Shown here piece by piece: positions 28,601 to 40,600 of a stretch of 64,000 bases of DNA. The stretch comes from Sitta carolinensis. Taxonomy: Eukaryota > Chordata > Aves > Passeriformes > Sittidae. The translations under genes were made by a program, and so were the position numbers. The stretch lies in contig JAVUNC010000006.1 in NCBI GenBank assembly GCA_032173965.1, positions 17,954,028 to 18,018,027 of the forward strand. Direction: 5' to 3'. Position 1 is the first letter of the stretch; every line of letters starts with the position of its first letter. The notes beneath the pieces are model-generated. The model ran no database searches and was not told the DNA's origin. It saw nothing but the letters and a program-made list of their open reading frames with translations.

Positions 28601-31600
28601 TTCACCATATGACTGCCTTCATTCTGTCACTCTTCCTTAGATTTTTATCACCAAATCATTTTTTTCCTAGTATTTTTACAGACAGATTTATTTAACCAAA
28701 ATTTACAGATTTATTTAACCAAAATGATATTTAGAACAGTACAGTAACAAAACTCATACAATTCGTAATTGTGTTTTTAAAGTCTTAAAACCCTCTAAGC
28801 ATCATGGTTTGTAAACAAAGTAAATGAACTCTTTATCCATAAACTTGTATCGAGTACAGAGAAAAAAAAAAGCAAGTGCCTTGGCAGTTTATCATTCACT
28901 GACTATTTTTGTAGTAGTGTTCTTCATGCAAGAACAGGTTTCTAAAATTTTGTTTCAGTTAAAAACATACCTAACAATGAGCACAGTTCAATTTATAAAT
29001 TAGTCTTCCTTTTCAATTTCAATTCCCAGAGACACTCCTTCAGAAATGTAAGCTCCTTCCCAGGAATGTGTAAAAGAACTTTCATCCTCCTGAAAGCACA
29101 TTCAACTCTGTAGTACTCAATTATAACATTAACTTCAGAAAAAGCAAAAATAATGTGGTCATTATCATCAACAGACTGTACAGACTGTAAAAGAATGACC
29201 AAAATGCTCCATGCCACAATGTCAGAATATAGTCACTGTCCCTACATACCAGCTCTCCTTCTCCTCAGAATCAGACATCAGACCCAAGATCCAGCAAATT
29301 TTATCTGAAGGCCATTAAAGAGGCATTATTTCTTTATTTGTCTGACAGTTAACAGGAATGCTTGGAGCCACTACATTACATAAGTAGACACAAATGCTCA
29401 TTTTGACTTCAAAAAATGCTCATTCATTTTTATCTCCAAGTTTTCTTCACCATTATTAAAATAATTCTATTGAGGAATTACAATCTTTCCATTCAATTAT
29501 CAAATGCCATCACGCAAGATAATCAAACAGACAAGTAAAAAAAAAGTAAAAAAGTCAAAGCAGCAAAAGTAGCTCTTACTAGTAACAAAAGCTTGCTATT
29601 TTATGAAGGGTCTGAACACCATATTTCAAATGCATTTCATAAGCAGGTCGAGCAATTCATGAAACACGTTTGAAAGCAAGCTCCGAAGACTAAGGTAGTC
29701 ATGCTCCTAATAAAATTTAAGAAAGCTCTGCAAACAAACAAATTAAACTAATTCTCTTTACAATTCAGACTGACAACATAAGTATCCTTCCTCAAAGAAC
29801 TTCCAGAAGTTTGAGTCACAAAGCAAAACTAATAACCCTAAATCCATTTTCTTAACAAACTTCCTATGGATTTTTGTTTCACATCAGTTTTTCCAATAAA
29901 TAAAACAACAATGTAAGTGTTCATATGCCTTTTACAGAAAAAAAGTTTACACAAGATGTTTGGTGATCACTCATCACATAGTATGTTTATCCAGCTGTGT
30001 GCTGGACACTTTTTCCAGAAAAATTCTATAAGAGACAGTATCAAATACTTTACTGAAATCCAAAAGGATTACATCAACTGGCTGCCCTTGATCAACGAGG
30101 TGGGTTACCTGTCATAAAATGAAACCAGGTTTGATAAGCAGCACTTTCCTCTCATGAAGTCATGCTGGCTGTTACCAGTGACTGTGCAGTCTTTCAGGTA
30201 GTTTTCAATGGCTCCCAGAATAATCTTCTCCATGATTTCACCAGTCACTGAAGAGAGATTGATGGGCCTGTTGTGCTCAGGGTCACCCTTCCTGAAAACT
30301 GGGATGTTAGTCAGCTTCCAGTCAATTGACACATCTCCAATACTAAAAAAATTAGTATTTTTTTTTACAGATGAAAAGAAATTCTTAATGGAATATCATT
30401 TGGTAAGAAATTATTGCAGGTTTGCACTTCTAAAATCCATTAAGTCATTGTATTTTCCAAATGTCTGTGCTGGAAAAAACCCCACAACACAGCTTCGACA
30501 CCAATGACAAAAGCTGATTCTTGCCAAAAATATCAGCTATCAACTACAAGTATTCTGTCAATTAACAAGACTGTATACAGCATTTCCAATGTAAATTTTC
30601 TACTTTTAAACATTTTGTACATTATTCCAGTATGAACTGCTTAAGAGATGCAAAGCTTGTGAGCAGTACCTTCTCTGCAGAAAAACTAATGAAAAGAGAC
30701 ACAGACAAGCTTGTGGACAAGTATGAGTCAAGTTTGACAACCAACAGCAAAACACCCTGTAACGACAGATTACATATAGTGTTTCAATCACTTGAGAAAT
30801 ACTCTTGGCCATCACAGGCCATGACACCACAGTGCAGCAGGTATTCTGAAAACATTTAGCATCATAACTGATGTCATTAATAATGACATGTTCTACATAA
30901 AGCAATGCGAAAATACTGCTTAAAGAAACTTCACTTAACTTTGAAGTTTCCAAAGTAGTTGTCTGCCCAGATCCAAACTCTCATAATTAACCATGCAACA
31001 ATAATCAGAGATTCAAAAGAAACTGCTGAATATGCTTTTATCGACTCTCTATATTACTGAAATACAGATAATAAGGCTGCTCAAGATAGGTCTGCAATTT
31101 TCACATAATGCTACAGAATGGTCCCAACTTAAGCACAAATTGATTGCAAAAAACAGACTGAAGTGCAATAGAACCAGGACAACTGTAAGGAAAATTCTTC
31201 AAGAAAGGTCAGGATTACTTTGCAATTGTTGAGTCTTAAATTTACACTGCAAGGGTTCTTGTACATTTTCTTCTACCTTTAATTTTTCAAGAACAACTTC
31301 TGGCCCTGGACAGCATATTCAACAATCCAGCAACAAACTATCAAACTACTTGTACTTTGGTATTTGCTACCCATAACCTGTTGAGGTGTCTGCTCTAGTT
31401 ATTAAACAAAAAGGTCATTGCCTGTCTTAGTAGATACCAGCTATGTTGACTACATTCTACCTATTACAGTAGAGATAGCACTGCTTCCTTCTCATTTAAC
31501 AGAGCCCTTCTTAAAAATCCCTTACTGAGAAGCAAGAAATCCCTTAGTTCCCTCAGTTCCAAGAGTCCAGTTCTTCATTTAAGTCCCATGCCTCACGAAA

Positions 31601-34600
31601 AAGCATGGGAAGAACATTCAAACTTCCTGGCAGTAAATTAGACTACGGAGTAACAGATAGCTTCTAGTGAATCCATATCGATTTCCTCTGTGTCTCCATG
31701 GAGAAAGGATTCATAAATTTTCATTGTATAAAAATTATTTCAGTATGTTTTACACTTGCTGTCTTATTATTTCTCTGGTTTTGTATCAAAACAAAAAACA
31801 AGAACTCCAAAAAACAAAAGATCAAAACAGAACAACAAATATTCACACAAAGAAAACAAGAAACAAAAAGCAGTTATCCAGCTTCGCACATATATCTATC
31901 ACACTATTTATACACACTCACTGGGATTTATTTTTTCTAAGGTTAAGTTCCAGTATGCTGTGTCATACCCCTTAAACAAAACAATTTTCTACTGTAAACT
32001 AAAAAACCTCTGAATAAGTCTAAAACCCAGTGAAGCACCTAAAAGGGCTACCTCTCAGATTGCTTTTTCATTTAGCAAGAAGACTGAATTCTAAATGGAT
32101 CAGTCTTCAAGATGTTATTTCCAGACCTCAAACTGGTTTTATGTCAAATTTTCAGCATTCTTTTCAAAACTGTTACTAAACAATGGGACATTATATTGCA
32201 ATGTTGATTCTGCCAATTCTGCACAGATGACACGACAGAAATCACTACCCAACTTCTCTATTTATAACTCCCTTATAGCACTTACAAAGCCAAGATCATT
32301 CAGGAGTTTTATTCTTTTAGCAGGAAATTCACAGAAGTCATGTAAGACAGCAACTCAGCATGACCATTTCAGCACAAGCTCATCCTCAATTGCAGTTGCT
32401 CATTCTGTCATTATCATCTCTATTTTCTGCATTCCTCCTAAATGCATTAATCTTGTAAATAACGTCTTTGAAACAAAACCCAAAAGTAGTTAAACGCCTT
32501 GGACCACCACTATCTAAAAAGCCTGACATAGTCTTTTAAACCACTTGGCATTTTTGGAAATACATTTTGCTAGTAAAAGAAATTTCTTTCCAATAAAGTC
32601 ACAACTACAATCAATAAGACTAATTATATATGTACACCAAAGGTCAGTATTTGAATCTAGTAAAATTAAAAGTATCTTTACTGCCAGCACCACTATATTG
32701 GCACGCTACTGCATTAACATGAAGCTACCTCTGACAAAGCGCCACACTTGGAGCTTCATTGGATACTTAATACTAAATAGAAATTAGAATACTAAGCTCA
32801 TTCTCTTTACTATTATTAGTATTTGTAGTACAAGAGCACATAAGAGTGAAGTTGAATGCTTTGTAGTGTGGCAGGGTCTTAGATCACTAGAGAGTTTGAG
32901 AAGGAAGGGAGGAATTGCAGTGTGGCAAACATCCTCAAGAATGTACCCTTCCTCTGCAAAATCAGTAACACCTATTTGTTACTTAGGAATAAAGACAAAA
33001 GCATAATCCACAGCAGACTGTGAACACACTGATCTGAACTGACCTAAGCTCTTCTAGTGATGAACGCTCACGTCAGCGTTCTTGGGCTGCAGGTCAGTAG
33101 CACACATTCTTAAGGGACCATAGAAAGCAAGAACTAATAAGGTCTTGGTATGTAAGAAGCCATACATATATAAATATATATATAATATAAAATAGATTCT
33201 TACAGAGCTTTCCATTAAGGCAATGGCAAAACTGACAATAACAAAATTGAATATAATCAAGTTAATGGAATTAAAGTTATGGAAGAGTAAAACAGTTAAA
33301 ATAGAAGTGTATAATGCAGGATCTTCAGTGAGTCATGACAGAAGGTTGACATGGAGCAGGTATTTTGCACCTCCAAAATGTTAATCAGGCTTCCTGGCAC
33401 AGAACATCACCAGCATTTGTCTAATTTACACCACTTCACCAGGGAGTTCACAGAGACAGCAGTCCTGCCTTCTACCAATATAACTGTACTAACCTTGTCG
33501 AAGATATGAAATAGAATAGGTATTATAAAATTTGTAAACCTGTTTAAATGCTCTCAGCTTAAACTTTCTTCTGAGACTCCTGTTTGCCAAAGCAAGATCC
33601 CTTTTTTTTCCCAGGGTCTCAAGGTGTATTGCAGGATTCTGTTCCAGCACCCTGGGGTCTCATGCTCAAAGAATGCAAACCACCACAAGTGGTTTCAAGT
33701 TTGAAATTTTATACTGGAGTCAAGTATTCTCCAGCTTCTTATAGTGGTAACTGGCATAAAGTCAAAGGACTTGCATTGTTTTTTTTCTTCTAGGAGGAAT
33801 ACTATAGGATCATCATCCTCAAATTTGGTAGCAGCTAAGGAGTGACTGTATTTTGGGTGAAAAGAAAACAAGGGAAATAACTGAAAGAAATTTTAGAGCA
33901 ATCAACCCATTTAAAAATATATATATATAATCAGAAGGACCTCCAGGCATCTGGACATACTGAAGTTCATTCTCTATTTCAGGGTCATTTTAATCAGCAT
34001 TCAGAGAAGCATACTTTTTTCAGAATGTTACAGCCAACACATGCAGGATTTTTGCATGCACAGTAACGTCGAATAAACCTAGGAATGCACTTAATCTCTC
34101 ATTAAGTGGAATTTGTTCTGGAATCATAAAAATGTATTTCTACTTTTAATTTCCAAGACCAGGCTACCTCTAATCAGACATTTTTATAAAGATACTAGAG
34201 TGGATACTGTAGGAAAACCTACAGACTGCTTAAATTTATGCTGTACCTTCAGGACTGGTCCTCAAAAATAGCCAACTTCATAACTGGCTCTTAATACCTG
34301 TTGGAGTTGAATGATGAAGGGAGAAGGTATCACCAAACTAAGTATCCTGTTGAGCATGGCTTAGGATAATTTGTGAACAGTCTGAGTGAAAAAAAGTAAC
34401 CATCAGATGGGCAAACAAAGCTCTTGTAAGTCATACATTTGGCCTGAAGATACATCAAATCACTGGAGGATCCACCTTCCCTAGCCACTGATTCATCAGA
34501 TAGCAAAAATAAATCCATTATCACTTTCTCCTAATTTCTTAAATGACAAGAAAGATCAAGAACACCCACCACTACCTCAAAACCTACTTTCTGCATTAAA

Positions 34601-37600
34601 TAAATAATTATACCCACAGATACTTCAACCCTCACAAAAAATTCCCCGAAATGAGATTTCCCAGAGAGCTATTAAATATGCATAGCTATAATTGCAATGA
34701 AATGAAGAATGAAAATGCATGCCCAGTATTTAAAAAAAGAAGTAATTCTTCACCAGGAAGTGTTATGTAACTTATCTGCCACACACTTCTACACTGTGCC
34801 TAAAAGGAAACCTCAGCAGAGTAATGTTACAAAATGACAGTCCTGTGCACTGATTCTTAGTAAGAGTATTATTATTGCAAATAATCATTTATGAAAGGCA
34901 ATTATTACGTGGGAAAAAACCACTTTTATATCAAGTGTTGCTAGAAGGGAAAACTTAGAAACAATATTCCAGAGAAAGTCACACAACTACTACACTGACC
35001 AGTATCCCGTACATAAACCTCATAGCTATCCAGGTATTTCCTGTTCCTGTTTTTACATGGAGCTTAATGTAACTCCATGTCCTGTACTCTTTTATTGTTT
35101 TGCCTCCATGAGGTGAATGCTGACAGAAAATTTTACAGAAATGTTAAAGATCTAAAGCAAAAATAAAATTGGAAGAATGACATTACCCATACAAAAAGGA
35201 AGCATCTCTGCACACTTTAATTTGGAAGTCTTGCCAAGAAGCCTATGAAGAAAGACAAGATTTATCCAGACACACAGAAGAACAAACTTCCAACCTTCAT
35301 GGAACAGGCACCTGAAGTTTTACCAGAAGTGATGTGCCTGTCAATGCAGCTGACTAAACAGCTATGGAAGGCACAGTAGGGAAACCCTTGATTACGTCTA
35401 ATTGCACTCTACCAAAACACAAAGAACTCTCAATTCAGTGCTTTAAACTTAAAATGGACTTATCTCTACAAAATGCTTAGCTGTTTTCACCACTACCTTA
35501 GAAAAATGATTAATGAACAGAAGCTTCTGAGTTTTAACTTCTTATATGTATAATATTTTATACAGAAAAAATTGTCATTATAAAAAAAGTATTAAATAGT
35601 CAAATATTTTATCATGTGAATAAATGTTAATTATTTGGACCACGATGTACTTCTGCACCCCTGTTACAGCATGCACCTGAACAGTTTGCACAAACAGAAG
35701 TTAGATAGTTCAGATGCATGCATTACCCACACAGCTCAATAATACCACAAATAAGAATGCTGACCAGCTTTTTACAACCTACTTCATTTTATTTTCAGCC
35801 AGTGTTGATCAAGTATCCCTTGGGGTTTTTTAAGGATAGATTTAGATTTAGTAAAGCTAATTTCATCAGAAATACTGAGATTCACCTGCAAGATCCAATG
35901 AAATAGCAGTTTATCAATTAATCACATTTCCAACTTCAACTATATAGTATGCAATTGACAATCACGTGGTTAAAATACACAGTGCATTTCACAACAGCAG
36001 CATCTGAATTTCCTGCCTTAAAATTACTTACTTTATCACAGTTAATGCCCCTGATATCAATCAGGGTTTGTTTTTCAAGAAAAACATTGAAACAGCATCA
36101 AAATTGCACCAAATATATGTTCGAACAATCAAATTAAAGCATTTTCCTGCCCGTGGCAGAGAAGCTATAATTACATGATCTTTAAGGTTCCTTCAAGCTC
36201 AAACTATTACGTGACTCTATTTCAAAGCTACTTCATTGGTCAAGAGAATGTAAGAACAACCTGCCTGGTCAGACCAATAGACCACCAACCTCAGTATGCC
36301 AGTCATAACCATGGGCTAACAGGCAGTGCCACAGGACTAGCATAAAAACAAAAGAATAAACCACACAAAACATTTCAAATCTCAGAAAACTTGTAAATTA
36401 AAAAGAAAGTATCTTTGAATTTAGACATCCACAGGAAATCTTCCATGAACTTATCCAAACACTTTCTGACCCAAGAAAATATTAGCATTTACAATAGTCA
36501 CCTGCACAAAATGTCACTAATTCCTGAAAAGCCAGGGGGTTTTGTAAATACTTATTTTTACTGTATGCTCCCTAGTTGCTGAGACACAGATTGTGGCCAA
36601 CAAACTAACAACCATCCTACAACCCTCGTAACCACTCCCACTCGCAATCTACCACCAAAACAAATTATTTGCAAGCCAAAAGCAAGGCAAAGTCTGTTAT
36701 GAAAAGAATTAATTGTTCCTCCGAGCTTAAGAGAGAAACATTCCCAACATTATCCCCATCCCCTCCTCAAACCTATAACAAACTAAAACAAGGAACATAC
36801 TGATAAGTATTTCAGCAGTTGATTCTTGCTACACTTTGGAAATGCTGAAGTACAGCATGACTGTATATACACTCTGAACATGGTCTCATTTTGTTCATGA
36901 TATCAACATTTTTACATATGTTATCTGAAGATACATTTCTTTTTAAAAGAACATTCTGTATAAAATTCCTTCAATGAGTCTGCTCCGTCACCCCCAGCAG
37001 AAAGGGAAGCGAGGAGGCATGCCAGTAAACTCTGAAATCTATGGATTTTGGTGGTTTGGGACTCCTAAACACCTAAATAAAGAATATTAGAAAATATGTT
37101 TTCATAATGTCTCTGAATAATTGGGGGGAAAAAAAGCCTTTGTAAAATAATATAAACTAGGAACTTCAGCTGTACACCACCAAAGACATAATTTCATAGG
37201 ACACAAAATGTATTAACATTCATAGTAATCTTTATGCACACCTAAGTTACTCAAGAGGCTGTATAATGTTTAAACAAAAATTGCATACATTTTGTTCTGT
37301 TTATGTTTCTGAATTATTCTTCCTATTCACTACAGCATTTGGAAGTAACATCTACTGGCAATTCTCTCCCAACATATTCTTGTGAGATTCTGAAGTAACA
37401 GAATATTCAATCTGGTTTTCATCTAGTTCAGAAAACCTGAATAAATTGCACAATTGAGACCTCTATTCTAGACAAGCATTATCAGCCTGCAAGCCCCATA
37501 AGAAAGTGGACTCTCGATTCTCCTGCCAAAGTTACAAGCTTTCCTACGATACTCCTTTTTTAACATAACTTTATCTTCCCTAAGAGTTTCTGCGCATCTC

Positions 37601-40600
37601 TACAGTGTTTCCCCATCCAAATTTCTTCTTCTTTTAAGATATTATAGAGCCACCTTGAACAAACGGTTATTTCTAACAAATATACAACATTCAATATGGA
37701 CTTGCTGTAACTCCTCTAAAGTGCACACACATCTTAGAAAAGACCATTTATGTCAGCAAAACAGCTGGTCCTTATTGACCAACATCCAGGTCATTAGACT
37801 GGCAGATCAAAGTCACACTGCTACAGTGAAAATCTTTTAGTTTCCTAAATAGTGAACAGATCGTGTCCATTACTTGCACTGAACAAGACACTATGCAAGG
37901 CCAGACAGCTTATTTTCAACACAGCAACTAGTAGATGCTTAAGAAATCACTGCAGCAGCCTGTATTACAAGTGACAGGAAAGAAGTGTACTATGTGTCAA
38001 GCACTGCACTCCTGATAGTTGAATTTCTGTACTTGATACTGGTTTGCACACACAGATTTGTCTAACGATTATGCTGCTTCAATTCTGCACACAAACAGAA
38101 CAGCACGCACCTGAGGAGCTGGAAAGACAGCATAAAACTATTAATATTTTATTTACATGAGATTCAAAATCTGATGTAAATATAGATCTAAATCTAGCAA
38201 TACAAGACTTCAGATCCAAAAGACTTGAGACCCTCTGTCAGTCACTATAGCATAAACCACAACCCAGTGAAGTAACGTGATTTATTTATAAAAATGTGTT
38301 ATTTATAAATGTATTTATAAAGAAAGTAGGTGGAACAAAAGATAAAAAAAGTCATTACAAGAACTCAGAAAGAATAAACTGCTACTGCAGATCCTCTCTC
38401 CCTTCACTATCACCCCTCTATGCAAAGAGCACTCCTACTAGGCATGCTAATTCCTCCAGTCACTTGAACTCCAGGTAAAGAAAGGGGGGGGTTGAAAAAC
38501 CACACAGGAGGCCCATTATTTCATACCACAGATAACAAAGTCTCTTCTTCGGAATGATAAATTCTTCGATTCAGAACACATAAATAAAATCACACATATT
38601 TCTAAGTCATTTGGTTTTCCATATGCTTTTTATAAAGCATCATTAGCAAAGTTATAAAGAACTTGCAATTGCCAGCACTGAGAAGTTGCTGGCAATTTAA
38701 GAAGTTTAGAGAGTTTACTATCATCTTGAAAAAATGAAGAAATAAGAATGAAATTACCTACATCGGGAGAGTTGCAGCTAAATCATCCAACACCCATTTC
38801 CATATAAATTATCTACTGTCATGCTATGGAATTACTGTTTTCCTTTCAACCCAGGAGGCCTCAATCGTCAAAAAACTCACGCTTGTGCCTAAGATCATGA
38901 TTAACATTCTCATTAGTTTTAATGGACGAAACTGTTATTTGGGGTCCAAACTATTACAGTTTTACTGGCCACAAAATATGCTGTGACTTCACAACCTAAG
39001 TTGCAGAAGCAACAAAAAACCCCACAGACCTAGTAAACATCTATCTTCAAAACACATTCACAACACTTTCCTGTATCAGTCTTCACCATTGTATAGGCTG
39101 AGGCCTAAAATCCAAAGGTAATGTAGAATCCAAACTCTACCCTGGGCTTCCGAAGTTACAAGAAAACCCAACCAAAACCACTCTCATGTATGGGCACTGT
39201 GCAGCAGCTCTGCTGTTTCAGTCGCGTGATGTTTGCACACATATATGAATCAAACGCATACATACTCAGGTACTGCACCTCCACAGACGCGCAAGAGAAA
39301 TGGACAGCAAACAACACCACAAACAAAAAGCAGCAGAGTTGGCTAGAGTGCATCAGGGAGTCTAGAGGCCACGTGAGCTCAGAAAAGCACTTTATCAGTC
39401 AGACATAACTTTCCAAGTCTCCGGACTATTCTTCATGTTAGGGTACAGCAGTACCTCGTTTTAAAGTAACAAGCCCATAGCTAAAACAAATATTTCAAGG
39501 TGGTTTTGTCTGGTAATAAATAGTACTAAGCAACTTTTTTATAAACATAATGCTATATCACTAAGATGCTAGAGGAAACAGAAGAAACATCCAATCGCTC
39601 TCTGCTAAAAACACCCACCCATGTCCACCACAGATTTTAAATCCAGCCATTTCACGAGGTTTAAAATGGTAAGACTAGCAGTAAGTGAAAGAAAGAGTAA
39701 AACCTCTTCAATTGGTTTCCCTTGGTGGTTTTGGGGCTTTTTTAATTATTTCTTAATTATAATTGCAACAAAAATAGTGCAAATGACGTGATTATTATAG
39801 AGCCAAGAAGTTCCTAAAAAATTACCTTGGCTCAAGTATACTTCTTGGTTCTGAAATCCAAAAGTACATGCCTTGCAAACATCAGCTGCTGTTGAAGCGC
39901 AATTTGACGGAATGATACTTCAAGACCATAAGCATTCACTCGATACAAAATCCACAAAAAAATCCCTTGGAAGCAATAAAGTCTGCTTTTTTTATATGCC
40001 TTTATTATGCACATTTCTGTCCTACAAAAAGATAATGACTCCTGTCACATTCAGTGGATTTCAGAGTCCGTTTATAAACTGGTAATAGTCTATGCATGAT
40101 TTTTTTACTTGCAAAAACAACCCGTAAAATTATCCTATTACTAAAAGCAAACATCAGTCGCAAAAAACGCATATTGCAACTCCAACAGTTGCTGTCTATC
40201 CTGAAAAGTTATTCCATTTCCGTACCCGAGACGAAGCTGGTATTTTTATAGTGAAATGACCACGCCGCAGACTTATCGATTCCTCACTCTTCTCCGATAC
40301 GAAATCTCCACAGAGCGAGTCCGAAAGAAAGAGGGAACAGATTCGACCCGTCTCAAACTGCATGCCTGACTAAGTCTTGTATTTAAGATTTACCTCAACT
40401 CCTTTTCCTCGTCCTGCTCTTGCTCGGGAGGCAGGGACTCCTGCCGCCTCGTGACTCCCTCTTTTCCCTCCAAAGCCGGAGCTCGCCGAGCTGCAGGGAG
40501 GCGTCAGTCCTCCCTCGCAGGCCCGCAGGCTCCTGCTGCGGGTAACCCGCGCGGGGCCGAGGAGCCCCGGAGTCATTGTGCTGTGTGAGCCGACCGCAGC

